From JAGPUQ01 sp050179115 (lineage in GTDB: Bacteria > Pseudomonadota > Gammaproteobacteria > Pseudomonadales > Porticoccaceae): 64,000 bases of DNA. The first letter of the stretch is position 1, and each line of letters opens with the position of its first letter. Positions 44,898-56,649 of this stretch are shown piece by piece. A program made the position numbers and the translations under genes. The notes under the pieces were generated by a model. The model did no database searches, was not told the DNA's origin, and worked only from the letters and a program-made list of their open reading frames with translations. Location of the stretch: contig JBFXFL010000001.1 in NCBI GenBank assembly GCA_050179115.1, positions 62,001-126,000 of the forward strand, in the 5' to 3' direction.

Positions 44898-45509
44898 TCA
44901 GTGCCCGGGAGGCCTGAAACTTTTGCGTGCTCGCTCAACCCGGGCTCTGATGACACAGCCCTCGGCATGATCGTTGATCAGCCCCATTGCCTGCATGAAG
45001 GCATAGGCCGTAGTCGGTCCGACAAATTTCCAGCCCAGCTTTTTCAGATCCTTTGCCAGCGCGAGCGATTCCGCCGAGGTCGAGGCAGTCTGCGGTTCCG
45101 CGAGCGGTTTCGCGCCCGGTTCGTAACGCCAGACGAAAGCCGCCAGAGAGCCTTCGCGCCGGGCGAGGTCCCGGGCCTGTCGGGCGTTGTTGATGACCGC
45201 CTCTATCTTGCCGCGGTGGCGGACGATGCCAGGGTCGTTGAGCAAGCGGGCACAGTCACGCTCGGTGAAGCGCGCAATCCTGTCGAAGTCGAAATCGTGG
45301 AAGGCGGCGCGAAAGTTCTCGCGCTTGGCCAAAATGGTGCGCCAGCTCAGTCCGGACTGAAAGCTTTCGAGGCTCAGTTTCTCGAATAACCGATAATCGT
45401 CGCTGACCGGAAAGCCCCATTCGGTGTCGTGATAGGCAAGCATTTCGGGTGCAGCACCGCCCCAGCGGCAACGAGATTGGCCATCGTGGCCCACTGTGGT
45501 CGCGCTCAT
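44898..45509 (-). CDS. tag: DNA-3-methyladenine glycosylase I
   Basis: 203 aa. The N-terminal CRWGGAAPEMLAYHDTEWGFPVSDD has the metal-binding Cys and His, and LSLESFQSGLSWRTILAKRENFR is the family signature, with ARARERARKS-like basic tail. It removes 3-methyladenine from alkylated DNA. Stands between the monooxygenase and the peroxiredoxin, with its own upstream region of about 60 bp. Confidence 0.93.
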   Translation of the reverse strand: MSATTVGHDGQSRCRWGGAAPEMLAYHDTEWGFPVSDDYRLFEKLSLESFQSGLSWRTILAKRENFRAAFHDFDFDRIARFTERDCARLLNDPGIVRHRGKIEAVINNARQARDLARREGSLAAFVWRYEPGAKPLAEPQTASTSAESLALAKDLKKLGWKFVGPTTAYAFMQAMGLINDHAEGCVIRARVERARKSFRPPGH

Positions 45510-45570
45510 GTACCGACTTCCCTCCGCTTGAATTTACGCAGTCGAGCAAAATTTTTATGTGCTCAGCTGC

Positions 45571-46230
45571 TTAACGGGGCTGTTTGGTGAGACGCAAATA
45601 GGGTTTCAGTGTCTTCCAGCCCTGAGCGAAAAGACCTTTTGCCTCTTCATCCGACACCGATGGCACGATGATGACGTCGTCACCGTTCTGCCAGTTCACC
45701 GGCGTGGCGACCTTGTGTTTCGCGGTCAGCTGCATGGAGTCCAGTACGCGCAGAATTTCATCGAAATTGCGGCCCGTGGTCATCGGATAGGTCAGCATCA
45801 GTTTGATCTTCTTGTCGGGACCGATGATGAACACCGAGCGCACGGTTGCGTTGGTGGCGGCGGTACGGCCCTCGGCGGTGCCGCTCTCGTCCGCCGGCAG
45901 CATGTTGTAAAGCTTGGCGACGGCGAGATCGTTGTCGCCAATCATTGGATAGTTCACCGCATGGCCCTGGGTTTCCTCGATGTCTTTTGCCCAGCGTGCG
46001 TGGCTGTCCACGGGGTCGACGCTGAGGCCGATGATCTTGCAGTTACGCTTGGCGAACTCCGGAGCCAGCTTGGCCATGTAGCCGAGCTCCGTCGTGCACA
46101 CCGGGGTGAAATCCTTGGGATGCGAAAACAGGATGGCCCAGCCATCACCGATCCAGTTGTGGAAATCGATGGTGCCCTGGGTGGTAGCGGCGGTGAAGTT
46201 GGGGGCGGTGTCGTTGATTCGCAGTGACAT
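45571..46230 (-). CDS. 1-Cys peroxiredoxin (Prx6 type)
   Basis: 219 aa. The peroxidatic Cys is in DFTPVCTTELGYM (about residues 41-53), with SVDPVDSHARWAKDIEE and the long C-terminal dimer domain typical of Prx6. It reduces hydroperoxides. Its position beside oxygen-using monooxygenases fits a detoxifying role, but this is an inference. Own promoter likely in the 268 bp to 46498. Confidence 0.92.
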   Translation of the reverse strand: MSLRINDTAPNFTAATTQGTIDFHNWIGDGWAILFSHPKDFTPVCTTELGYMAKLAPEFAKRNCKIIGLSVDPVDSHARWAKDIEETQGHAVNYPMIGDNDLAVAKLYNMLPADESGTAEGRTAATNATVRSVFIIGPDKKIKLMLTYPMTTGRNFDEILRVLDSMQLTAKHKVATPVNWQNGDDVIIVPSVSDEEAKGLFAQGWKTLKPYLRLTKQPR

Positions 46231-46498
46231 GTCAGTGCTCCTTGGGGTTCAGTGACCCAATCTCTATGGGTATGTGTATGTTATCACCCGAAAAAACCAC
46301 CGTGCGAAGGAAACGAAACTGCCGGACGGCATCGCGATCCAAGGGGACCTTACATGTTCTAGCTCATTTGATACGATGGCGCGCCGAGTATTCACATTCC
46401 TGGCCCCTGTCCTTGCAGAAGGACACCGAGCGGCCGGCGAATCCATGTCGATAACGCTTCACCCGATACACCTTTGATAATGCTGAGAGGAAAGTTAT

Positions 46499-48145
46499 AT
46501 GTCTGATTCAAAAGGAAAAATTCTGGACGCCATCGTGGTCGGAACGGGGATGGCAGGCCTGTACATGATCAAACGCCTGAATGACCAGGGCCTGAACATT
46601 CAGGCCTTCGAGGCCGGCTCCGGCGTCGGCGGCGCCTGGTTCTGGAACCGCTACCCAGGCTGCCGTGCCGACCTGCCCATCATCGAGTACTCCTACTCGT
46701 TCTCCAAGGAGCTGGAACAGGACTGGAACTGGACCGAGGTGATGGCCGGCCAGCCCGAAATCGAGCGGTACCTGAACCATGTGGCCGATCGTTTCGATCT
46801 GCGCAAGGACATCAAATTCGATACCAAGGTGACGGATTGCCTCTACGACGAAAAAAGCAATCTCTGGACCGTCAAGACCAACAAGGGCGAAACCTATACC
46901 GCCACTTACTGCATTCTGGCGACCGGCTGCCTGAACGAGCCCAACTACCCGGACTTCAAGAATGCGGATGCGTTCAAGGGTGAGATATATCACACGGCCC
47001 AATGGCCCAGAGAAGGTGTCGATCTGACCGGCAAACGCGTCGCCATCGTCGGCTGCGGCTCATCCGGCGTGCAGGCCATCCCGCAGATCGCCAAGCAGGC
47101 CAAACAGCTGATCGCGTTCCAGCGCAGCCCGGTTTACACCTTCCCCGCCCGCAACGCGCCGATGAAGCCGGAATTTCTCGCGCAGGCGAAAAAGGATTAT
47201 GCGGAGATTCGCGAACGGCAACGCAACAGCGAAATGGGCATTGCGAATTACAGCGGTCCCAGGAAAGAAGCGGACCCCAGCAAGCCGGCCAAGCCGAAGC
47301 CCAGCAAGAAAATCATGGAACTCACGCCGGAGCAGCGCAAGCAGGAAATCAAGGACTTCGGCATCAATGTGCTGTCTATGTACGCGGACACCTACTTCAA
47401 CCGCGAAGCCAATGAGATCGCCTGCGAGCTCTACCGCGAGTATCTGAAGGAGACCCTTGCCGATCCGCAAAAGGCCGACGCCCTGTCGCCCAAGAACTAT
47501 CCCCTGCACTGCAAGCGCCCGGTGATCGACACCGAATACTACGCAGCATTCCAGCGGGACAATGTCTCCATCGTCGATCTGCGCGCAACCCCGGTCGAGG
47601 AGGTCACTGCCAAGGGCCTGCGCACGACCCAGGCCGAATACGAATTCGACGTGCTGGTCTACGCCACCGGTTTCGACGCCATGACCGGTACCATCAAGCG
47701 CATGAACATTCGCGGGCGCCATAACCAACTCCTGGCCGACAAGTGGAAAGACGGGCCGCGCATGTACATGGGTTTGCAGAGCGTGGGCTTCCCCAACTTC
47801 TTTACCGTTACCGGCCCCGGCAGCCCCTCGGTGGTGAGCAATGTGCTGCACTCCATCGAGCAGCACGTGGAATGGATCGATGCCTGCATAGCCCATCTGC
47901 GCAAAAACCATATCAGGACCATCGAGCCACAACAGGCCGCCGAAGACGCCTGGGTCGAGCATGTGAACAAGGCAGCGGAGGGCTCCATGATGACGGCGCC
48001 GACCTGTAATTCCTGGTATCTCGGTACCAACATCGAAGGTAAGCCGCGCGGTTTCATGCCTTATCTGGCGGGCACCAAGACCTACCGCCAGGAGTGTGAA
48101 GAAGTCGTGGCCAAGGGTTATGAGGGCTTTGCTCTGGCCAGCTGA
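46499..48145 (+). CDS. Type I Baeyer-Villiger monooxygenase
   Basis: 548 aa. FAD motif GTGMAG (15-20), the full type I fingerprint FKGEIYHTAQWP at 159-170 (FxGxxxHxxxWP), and NADPH motif GCGSSG (185-190). Resembles cyclohexanone/phenylacetone monooxygenases, lacking the N-terminal extension of the other two. Turns ketones into esters or lactones. A purine-rich GAGAGGAAAG lies upstream of the ATG. Followed by a T-tailed terminator. Confidence 0.92.
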   Translation: MSDSKGKILDAIVVGTGMAGLYMIKRLNDQGLNIQAFEAGSGVGGAWFWNRYPGCRADLPIIEYSYSFSKELEQDWNWTEVMAGQPEIERYLNHVADRFDLRKDIKFDTKVTDCLYDEKSNLWTVKTNKGETYTATYCILATGCLNEPNYPDFKNADAFKGEIYHTAQWPREGVDLTGKRVAIVGCGSSGVQAIPQIAKQAKQLIAFQRSPVYTFPARNAPMKPEFLAQAKKDYAEIRERQRNSEMGIANYSGPRKEADPSKPAKPKPSKKIMELTPEQRKQEIKDFGINVLSMYADTYFNREANEIACELYREYLKETLADPQKADALSPKNYPLHCKRPVIDTEYYAAFQRDNVSIVDLRATPVEEVTAKGLRTTQAEYEFDVLVYATGFDAMTGTIKRMNIRGRHNQLLADKWKDGPRMYMGLQSVGFPNFFTVTGPGSPSVVSNVLHSIEQHVEWIDACIAHLRKNHIRTIEPQQAAEDAWVEHVNKAAEGSMMTAPTCNSWYLGTNIEGKPRGFMPYLAGTKTYRQECEEVVAKGYEGFALAS

Positions 48146-48190
48146 CCGGCCAATTGACCGACGGGGCGCCTGCCCACGCAGGCATCCTCG

Positions 48191-48229
48191 AAAGCATCGT
48201 CATCCCTGCAGGTGACGGTGCTTTTTTTT
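48191..48229 (+). terminator. Rho-independent terminator after the monooxygenase
   Basis: Stem AAAGCA-CGTCA / TGACG-TGCTTT with one mismatch and an internal GC-rich loop, followed by eight T (48222-48229). 45 bp after the stop. It ends the monooxygenase transcript before the dehydrogenase gene. Confidence 0.88.
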
Positions 48230-48275
48230 GGCCTGGACAAGACGGGCTTCACGATCATAAAAATGGGAGCAGCCA

Positions 48276-49169
48276 ATGAAAATCGCATTTATCGGCATCG
48301 GCAACATGGGCGGCCCCATGTGCCGCAACATCCTCAGGAACAGCGACCATGAGGTGATGGTTTTCGATCTGAGCGACGCTGCGGTGGCGCGCTGCACGGA
48401 GCTGGGCGCCACGGCAGGCGCATCACCGCGGGCGGTGGCCGCCGACGCGGATGTCGTCATGACGTCGCTGCCGCATCCGCGCGATGTGGAACAGGTGGTT
48501 CTCGGCGCCAATGGCATTGCCGAGAGCATCAAACCCGGTGCGGTGTACTGCGATCTCAGCACCAATTCACCGCTGATGGTGCGCCGGCTCTCGGCGGCGC
48601 TGGCACAGCAGGGCGTCAGCATGCTGGACGCCCCGGTCAGCGGCGGTGTGGTCGCGGCCGACAAGGCCACGCTTGCGGTGATGGTGGGCGGCGACCGCGC
48701 AACCTTCGACAGGCTGGATCCGGTATTTCAATGCATTGGCAACAATGTGGTGTATTGCGGCGGCACCGGTACCGGCTGTGTGGCCAAGATCGCCAACAAC
48801 CTGATTGCCTTTTGCAACATGGCGGCCAGTGCCGAAGGGCTGATGCTGGGCGTCGCCGCCGGTATCGACCTCGAAGTGCTCAATCAGGTGATTCGAAACA
48901 GCAGCGGCAACAGCATGACGTTTCGCGCGGTGGTCAAAAATGCCAAGTCCGGCGACTGGACCCCCAGTTTTTCCATCGGTCTTGCCTACAAGGACATGCA
49001 TCTTGCTCTGGAGCTGGCCGATGAGCTCGGCATGCCTCTGATGCTGAGCCCGACGGTCCACAATCTGATGCGCATGGCCAAGGGGCTGGGTTACGAGCAG
49101 AACGATGCCACGGCGATACTGCGGGTTTATGAAGACACGATGAAGATGCAGTTAAAACTTCCCCTCTGA
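48276..49169 (+). CDS. Beta-hydroxyacid dehydrogenase (3-hydroxyisobutyrate dehydrogenase type)
   Basis: 297 aa. NAD(P) motif FIGIGNMGGPM (residues 4-14), substrate motif DAPVSGGVVAADKATLAVMVGGD, and the catalytic Lys in GCVAKIANN. The family oxidises or reduces small beta-hydroxyacids such as 3-hydroxyisobutyrate or tartronate semialdehyde. The exact one is not given by the sequence. Ribosome site GGGAG upstream of the ATG. Confidence 0.88.
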   Translation: MKIAFIGIGNMGGPMCRNILRNSDHEVMVFDLSDAAVARCTELGATAGASPRAVAADADVVMTSLPHPRDVEQVVLGANGIAESIKPGAVYCDLSTNSPLMVRRLSAALAQQGVSMLDAPVSGGVVAADKATLAVMVGGDRATFDRLDPVFQCIGNNVVYCGGTGTGCVAKIANNLIAFCNMAASAEGLMLGVAAGIDLEVLNQVIRNSSGNSMTFRAVVKNAKSGDWTPSFSIGLAYKDMHLALELADELGMPLMLSPTVHNLMRMAKGLGYEQNDATAILRVYEDTMKMQLKLPL

Positions 49170-49195
49170 AACGAACGATTCAGCAGCTTGCCGAT

Positions 49196-49573
49196 TCACG
49201 CATCTTCCACCGGCCATACCTCGGCCAGGACGCGAAACGCACTGGCGGCAACCGGCCAGCCGGCATAGTGCGCGGCGTGGATGATCATCGCCTCCAGCTG
49301 CTCGCGGCTCACGCCCAGGTTTTTGGCGCCGGGGAAGTGGATACGCTGCTCCGCTTCCCGATTGAGCGCGACCAGAATGGTGCAGGTGAGCAGGGAGCGC
49401 AGTTCCAGCGGGATCTCCTCGCCCTGCCAGACATCCCCAAACAGATGCTCCATGGTGTACCGAGTGAATTTTTCCGGGATCGCGGCCCGGACCGATTTGG
49501 CCTGGCGCTCCTGACCTTCGGTCAGCTTCTTGAAAAACGCGATGCCTTTTTCCCGCTTTTTTTCGTCTGTCAT
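49196..49573 (-). CDS. Carboxymuconolactone decarboxylase-like protein
   Basis: 125 aa from ATG 49573. An AhpD-like helical bundle with LRSLLTCTILVALNREAEQRIHFPGAKNLGVSREQLEAMIIHAAHYAGWP. The catalytic-type His is kept, but the CxxC of peroxidase-type AhpD is absent, so it looks like the decarboxylase subgroup. Possibly a step in aromatic-ring degradation. Convergent with the dehydrogenase. Confidence 0.78.
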   Translation of the reverse strand: MTDEKKREKGIAFFKKLTEGQERQAKSVRAAIPEKFTRYTMEHLFGDVWQGEEIPLELRSLLTCTILVALNREAEQRIHFPGAKNLGVSREQLEAMIIHAAHYAGWPVAASAFRVLAEVWPVEDA

Positions 49574-49801
49574 GATCAGAGCTCCAGATTGTCTGTGTAG
49601 TAATTTTACGTTGACGGGTTCAAGCCCGAAGTGCAACAAGTCGATGATGATGCTCAACCGCTTGTTGATTTCCCTCCCCCCGCAGTTTTGGTCCCGGTAA
49701 CATCCGTCTGTCGATACCTGCTGCGAATTTCTCGATGCGCGGATCAGATGCAATGCAAGTGTCGTTGTTTACAAGTCTGACATTGAAAAAATTCACGACA
49801 T

Positions 49802-50914
49802 TCATCGGACGTTTTCCGTCTCCAGCCAGGCCAGGATCCCGCCGCGCAGACTGAAGACGGCCTCCCGCCCCGCCGCCGCCAACTGTGCGGCGCCCCGGCG
49901 CGAGCGCACGCCGGTCTGGCACAGCAACAAGAGCGCGCGCCCGGCAAGGCGCGGATCGTCGGGCTGAAGTTCATCGACCGGAATATTGACTCCGCCGATG
50001 TTGAAGGCCTGGTATTCGGCCGCACTGCGCACATCCACCAGCAGATGATCGGGTCGCCGCCGAGCTTCGGCAAAAGCGGATGGACTCAACTCCCAGTCCG
50101 CGCCGGCGGATTCCACGCCGGAAAATGTTGCGCAAACCGTCGCGACCGGGATCCCGGCAACGCCCCCTGCACCGCAGCAGGGACAGGCGGGATCGCGGCG
50201 CAAACGTAAACGCCGCAGCTCCAGACCCAGGCCATCCCACAGCAGCAGATGATTCTGGCTGGGCACCGGCAGTCCGGTCAGGTATTTCAGCGCCTCGCCC
50301 GCCTGGAGCAGACCCAGCATACCCGGCACTATGCCCAGCACGCCGGCGCCGGCGCAGTCCTGGAGCTGGTCCGGCACGCTGGGATACAAACACTGAAAAC
50401 AGGCGCCGTCCGGGGCGAACAGCGCGAGCTGGCCGGCAAAGCGATCGACGCCCGCGAACAGCCAGGGGCGGCCGTGGCGTCGGCAGGCGGCATTGATGAG
50501 ATAGCGCACCGCCATCTGGTCGGTGCAGTCGAGGACTAAATCCGCCGCTGCCACCAGGGCATCGACATTGACGGCAGACAAAGGCTCGGCGACGGCCTCG
50601 ATCCTGATGTCGTCGTTGCGCGCACCGAGCTGCCGGGCGGCGGCGATCGCCTTGTTCGCGCCCTGATCCGCACCGGTGTAGAGCACCTGGCGGTGCAGGT
50701 TGGAGAGCGCGACCGTATCGCCGTCCACCAGCCTGAGCTGACCCACGCCGGCGCCGGCCAGATAGAGCGCCGCCGGAGCCCCCAGGCCGCCCGCACCGAC
50801 GATGAGCACGCGCGCGCGACGCAGTCGCTGCTGCCCGGCTACGCCGACTTCGGGCAATTGAATCTGCCGCGCGTAGCGCAGCCATTCGCGGGCGCTGAAT
50901 TCGGATTCAGGCAT
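49802..50914 (-). CDS. thiF: ThiF/MoeB-type adenylyltransferase with C-terminal rhodanese domain
   Basis: 370 aa. E1-like domain with GAGGLGAPAALYLAGAGVG (ATP site) and NLHRQVLYTG; Cys pairs FQCLYP and CPCC probably bind zinc. The C-terminal rhodanese domain has LLCQTGVRS (active Cys). It activates the ThiS C-terminal glycine and may load sulfur. Last gene of the thiamin operon, overlapping thiDE by 8 bp. Confidence 0.88.
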   Translation of the reverse strand: MPESEFSAREWLRYARQIQLPEVGVAGQQRLRRARVLIVGAGGLGAPAALYLAGAGVGQLRLVDGDTVALSNLHRQVLYTGADQGANKAIAAARQLGARNDDIRIEAVAEPLSAVNVDALVAAADLVLDCTDQMAVRYLINAACRRHGRPWLFAGVDRFAGQLALFAPDGACFQCLYPSVPDQLQDCAGAGVLGIVPGMLGLLQAGEALKYLTGLPVPSQNHLLLWDGLGLELRRLRLRRDPACPCCGAGGVAGIPVATVCATFSGVESAGADWELSPSAFAEARRRPDHLLVDVRSAAEYQAFNIGGVNIPVDELQPDDPRLAGRALLLLCQTGVRSRRGAAQLAAAGREAVFSLRGGILAWLETENVR

Positions 50915-52370
50915 GGTCGAGCAACTCCAGCAACTGGCGCGTGGTGGCTTCCGGGTCCGGGCTCTGGGTGATGCCGGAGATCATGGCGACACCATCCACA
51001 CCCACGGCCGTCACACCCGGAACACGCGCCGCGCTGATGCCGCCGATGGCGACCAGCGGGTAAGCGCTCAGCACCCGCCGCCAGTAGCCGAGGCCGTCGA
51101 GCCCGTGGGGTATCCAGGGCATCACCTTGGCGGTGGTCTCGTACACCGGGCCGCAGGCAATGTAGGACGGCCGCAGGGCGTGGGCGCGCGCGGCCTCGTA
51201 ATGGCAGTGGGTGCTGATGCCGAGTCGCAATCCGGCCTTTCTCAGCGCCGCGATGTCGGCCGAGTCCAAGTCTTCCTGCCCCAGATGCACGCCATAGGCG
51301 CCCGCGGCCATGGCCAGCTCCCAGTGATCGTTGATGAACAGGCGCGCACCCTGTTCGCGCGCCAGCTCGACCGCGCGCCCGATCTCCCGGGCCAGTTCGT
51401 CTCCCGCACGATTCTTGATCCGCAACTGGAGGGTGGACACGCCGAGGGGCAGCAGCCGCGCCACCCAGTCGGCGCTGTCCAGGATGGGATAGAGACCAAG
51501 ACGGGGACTGTTGCAATCCGGGAATGCAGTCGCTGCACCCTCATGGTCAGCGCCCGGAGTGAGCGCGGGCAGGTCGGCCTGGTCGTCGGGGAAGTGATCG
51601 ATATGTACCGGCCCCTCGACGTCGCCGCAGCCATAGCCCTGGCGCAGACCCTGATTGATCGCCATCTTGCCGATCACCACCGCATCGGCGCAGGCATGGC
51701 CGCGCGCCAGCGCAGCGGCTGCGGACGAAGCCAGGGCACAGCCGGTGCCGCGACGGTTGGCCACCGTTTGGCGCGGGCTGTGGAGCCAGAAGCCGCAATC
51801 TTCGGCGAGGAAATAATCCCGACTCTGCGTGCCATCGCGGTGGCCGCCCTTGATCAGCACCGCGCCGGCACCCAGGCGCCGCAGGGCGCGCGCCGCGGCC
51901 ATCACATCCTCCGCGCTGCGCACGGCGATGCCGGTGAGGGCTTCGGCTTCCGGAAGGTTGGGGGTCAGCAATGTGCAATGCGGCAGCAGATGCTCGCGCA
52001 GCGCGGTGGCGCAGTCGTCGGCGGTCAGGGGCGCGCCGCCGGAGCTGCGCAGCACCGGATCGCAGACCAGGGGCAGTCCGGTCTGCACGCAGAATGCCGC
52101 GACGCGGGCGATCTGGGCGGCGTCGGCCAGCAGTCCGGTCTTCATCACGCGGGGCTGCAATCGGCGTGCGGCGACGAGCTGGCCGTCCAGAGCGTCGGCA
52201 GCAACGGGATTGATCGCGGCCAGTCCGCCGCCATCCTGCGCGGTATTGGCGGTGATGGCGACGGCGCCGTGCACACCGAGGGCGGTCAGCACGCGCAAAT
52301 CCATGGCGATGCCCGCCATGCCGGCGGAGTCGCTGCCGGCGATGGTGAGCACCACCGGGCGGTTCGTCAT
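50907..52370 (-). CDS. thiDE: Fused hydroxymethylpyrimidine kinase / thiamin-phosphate synthase ThiDE
   Basis: 487 aa. N-terminal ThiD part (about 1-270): TIAGSDSAGMAGI, DPVLRSSGG and TPNLPEAEALTG with GTGCALASS near the end. C-terminal ThiE part (about 290-487): YPILDS, LQLRIKNR, FINDHWELA, GVHLGQEDL and GPVYETTAK. It phosphorylates HMP and joins it to the thiazole phosphate. Starts with ATGA overlap to thiG. Confidence 0.93.
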   Translation of the reverse strand: MTNRPVVLTIAGSDSAGMAGIAMDLRVLTALGVHGAVAITANTAQDGGGLAAINPVAADALDGQLVAARRLQPRVMKTGLLADAAQIARVAAFCVQTGLPLVCDPVLRSSGGAPLTADDCATALREHLLPHCTLLTPNLPEAEALTGIAVRSAEDVMAAARALRRLGAGAVLIKGGHRDGTQSRDYFLAEDCGFWLHSPRQTVANRRGTGCALASSAAAALARGHACADAVVIGKMAINQGLRQGYGCGDVEGPVHIDHFPDDQADLPALTPGADHEGAATAFPDCNSPRLGLYPILDSADWVARLLPLGVSTLQLRIKNRAGDELAREIGRAVELAREQGARLFINDHWELAMAAGAYGVHLGQEDLDSADIAALRKAGLRLGISTHCHYEAARAHALRPSYIACGPVYETTAKVMPWIPHGLDGLGYWRRVLSAYPLVAIGGISAARVPGVTAVGVDGVAMISGITQSPDPEATTRQLLELLDHA

Positions 52371-53146
52371 TTGTGGTGCCAGAACGGCGTCCCCACCACC
52401 GGCGTGCTGGGTCGTGCGAGATCGCGCTCCGGCATACGCCCGGCCTCGAATGCCAGACGGCCGGCGCTGACACCGTGGCGGAAGGCGCTCGCCATGGCCA
52501 CCGGGTCGTGGGCCTGGGCGATGGCGGTGTTGAGCAGTACGGCATCGAAACCCAGTTCCAGCGCCTGGGCCGCATGGGACGGCACGCCGAGTCCGGCATC
52601 GACGATCAGCGTGATGTCGGGCAGGCGCTCGCGCAAGGTGCGCAGGCCGTAGGGGTTGAGCAGCCCGCGGGCGGTACCGATGGGAGCGCCCCAGGGCATC
52701 AGGATGCGGCAGCCGGCGTCCACCAGCCGCTCGCACACCACCAGGTCTTCGGTGCAATAGGGGAACACCTCGAAGCCCTGTGCCACCAGTTCCCGCGCCG
52801 CCTCCACCAGACCGAAGGGATCGGGTTGCAGGTTGTAGTCGTCGCCGATCACTTCGAGCTTGATCCAGCGGGTGCCGAACAGCTCGCGCGCCATCTGGGC
52901 GGTGGTGATGGCCTCGCGGGCGGAATGACAGCCGGCCGTGTTGGGTAACAACCGCACATTCAGCTCGCGCAGCGCGGCCCAGAAATCGTCACCGCCACCG
53001 GCGCCCGGCAACTGTCGGCGCAGCGCGACCGTGACCACCCCGGCACCGGACGCGCGGATCGCCTCCTGCATGATGCGGGGCGAGGGATAGAGCGAGGAGC
53101 CGATCAGCAACCGGCTGTCGAGGGTCTGCTCCGCAAGCTGCCACAT
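52367..53146 (-). CDS. thiG: Thiazole synthase ThiG
   Basis: 259 aa from ATG 53146 with GGAGG 8 bp upstream. TIM barrel with LLIGSSLYPSPRIMQEAI, IKLEVIGDD (Schiff-base Lys), MPWGAPIGTARG and VDAGLGVPSHAAQALELGFDAVLLNTA. It forms the thiazole ring from DXP, dehydroglycine and ThiS-thiocarboxylate. Between thiS and thiDE in the operon. Confidence 0.95.
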   Translation of the reverse strand: MWQLAEQTLDSRLLIGSSLYPSPRIMQEAIRASGAGVVTVALRRQLPGAGGGDDFWAALRELNVRLLPNTAGCHSAREAITTAQMARELFGTRWIKLEVIGDDYNLQPDPFGLVEAARELVAQGFEVFPYCTEDLVVCERLVDAGCRILMPWGAPIGTARGLLNPYGLRTLRERLPDITLIVDAGLGVPSHAAQALELGFDAVLLNTAIAQAHDPVAMASAFRHGVSAGRLAFEAGRMPERDLARPSTPVVGTPFWHHK

Positions 53147-53150
53147 GGGC

Positions 53151-53363
53151 TCAACCTCCCTGCATGGGAATGACCAGTTCGATGCGATCCCCATCCGCAA
53201 GCCGGGTCTCGGCATAGGCGCTCTTGGGAACGAAGACTTCGTTGATGGCGACGGCAAAATCGCAGGCCTGCGTGAGGTGCGGCAAGTGCTCGGCGAGGGT
53301 CCGGCCCGCGTCCAGGCGTTTGCTTTCGCCGTTGCACAGCACCTCGATCTGGCCGGTACTCAT
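53151..53363 (-). CDS. thiS: Sulfur carrier protein ThiS
   Basis: 70 aa, ubiquitin-like fold. It ends in the required Gly-Gly (MQGG). VLCNGESKRLDAGRTLAEHLPHL and the final VIPMQGG are typical. ATG 53363 overlaps the thiO stop (ATGA). The C-terminal glycine is adenylated by ThiF and becomes a thiocarboxylate. Confidence 0.93.
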   Translation of the reverse strand: MSTGQIEVLCNGESKRLDAGRTLAEHLPHLTQACDFAVAINEVFVPKSAYAETRLADGDRIELVIPMQGG

Positions 53364-54430
53364 GCCAACTGCTCCGCTGCAAAGAGTTCCGGGCACGCCG
53401 TCGAGGGTTTGCGCAACCAGGCCTCCACCGTCTCGGCCAGCGCCGGCGCCAGCAGAAAGCCGTGGCGGAAAAGCCCGTTGATGCGGACCAGCCCCGGCGC
53501 CGTGAACACGCGCGGCAGGTTGTCGTCGAACGCCGGGCGGCAGTTGGCGCGCGTTTCAATTACCCGCGCCTCCGCAAAGCCGTCGTGCAGACTGTAGACG
53601 GCGGACAGCAGCTCCAGGCTGGAGCGCACCGTGATCGGTCCGGCGTCGTCGCTCTCGATCTGGGTGGCACCGATCACGAAGCCGTGATCGCGGCGCGGCA
53701 CCAGATAGAGCCGGTAGCGCGGATGCATGAGCCGCACCACATGGCGCAACTTCACCGCCGGCGCGTGCAGCCAGATCACCTCGCCGCGCACCCCGCGCAG
53801 GCGCGGCAGGTCGACGCGCGCGCCCAGGCCGCGGCAGTCGAAGGCCCAGTCGCAGGGGTGGCGGGTGCCGCCGCTGACCAGATAACCCGGGCCGACCTCG
53901 TCCACCGCCGTACCCTGATGCCATTCGACGCCGCCCGCACGCAACCCCGTCGCCAGCGCGGCCATGACTTCGAGCGGATTCAGCCAGGCTTCGCCCGGCA
54001 GATGCAGCCCTTCCGCAAAGCGGCCGGAGAGTTCCGGCTCCAGCGCGCCCAGGGCGGCGGCATCCAGCGTCCGCCAATGCGGTTGGCCCGGCAGTTTCGC
54101 CGCGAGCGTCCCGGCAAAGCGCCGATAATCGGCGCGGTCGCCGGCGTGGGCGACCACCAGGGTGCCGCGGTCGTGCAGGTCGAGATCGGCGCCCAGCTCG
54201 GCCGCGAGCGCGGGCCAGAGCGCCAGCGAGCGCAACCCCAGGCGATGCACGAGTTCCTCGGCCGACTCCACCTCGGCCCAGGGCGCCAGCATGCCGGCGG
54301 CGGTGTAGGCTGCGGCGCTCTCGGTTCCCTCGGGATCGCGCTCGAACAGGCTCACCCGCCAGCCCGCGCGCAGCAGGCGCCAGGCCATGAGCCGGCCCAT
54401 CAAGCCCGCACCGGCGATTGCGGCGTGCAT
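53360..54430 (-). CDS. thiO: Glycine oxidase ThiO
   Basis: 356 aa FAD oxidoreductase. The FAD motif is GAGLMGRLMAWRLL with ERDPEG. The C-terminal INGLFRHGFLLAPALAE is typical of ThiO/DAO enzymes. It turns glycine into dehydroglycine for the thiazole ring using oxygen. Use of ThiO rather than ThiH fits an aerobic organism. Starts 2 bp after thiC. Confidence 0.92.
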   Translation of the reverse strand: MHAAIAGAGLMGRLMAWRLLRAGWRVSLFERDPEGTESAAAYTAAGMLAPWAEVESAEELVHRLGLRSLALWPALAAELGADLDLHDRGTLVVAHAGDRADYRRFAGTLAAKLPGQPHWRTLDAAALGALEPELSGRFAEGLHLPGEAWLNPLEVMAALATGLRAGGVEWHQGTAVDEVGPGYLVSGGTRHPCDWAFDCRGLGARVDLPRLRGVRGEVIWLHAPAVKLRHVVRLMHPRYRLYLVPRRDHGFVIGATQIESDDAGPITVRSSLELLSAVYSLHDGFAEARVIETRANCRPAFDDNLPRVFTAPGLVRINGLFRHGFLLAPALAETVEAWLRKPSTACPELFAAEQLA

Positions 54431-54431
54431 G

Positions 54432-56470
<2,039 letters not shown>

Positions 56471-56529
56471 GATGGTCTCCTCGCGTGGGATGGGTGACCA
56501 GCGTGGAGTACGGAAGGCAGGCGTTCACT

Positions 56530-56611
56530 CTTCCCTACGCCGATGCGAGTCGGATCAGGTTCCACGGGTCTGCCGGTTTGGCATCTCAGCCCCAGAAGGG
56601 CGCCCCGAGAG
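56530..56611 (-). ncRNA. TPP riboswitch (thi box)
   Basis: Read leftward: the conserved GGGGCTGAGATG, then ACCCGTGGAACCTGATC, and finally the CGGCGTAGGGAA tail. This is the thi-box order of a thiamin pyrophosphate riboswitch. It lies between the promoter and the thiC start (about 60 bp upstream of it), and would shut off the operon when TPP is high. Confidence 0.95.
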
Positions 56612-56621
56612 TTGCGCGTTG

Positions 56622-56649
56622 ATTATAGGCCTGAAGACTCGCTGCGCAA
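56622..56649 (-). promoter_or_regulatory. Promoter of the thiamin operon
   Basis: Leftward -10 TATAAT (56627-56622) with a weaker -35 TTGCGC (56649-56644), spacer 16 bp. The expected start of transcription is near 56615, just before the TPP riboswitch. Confidence 0.65.
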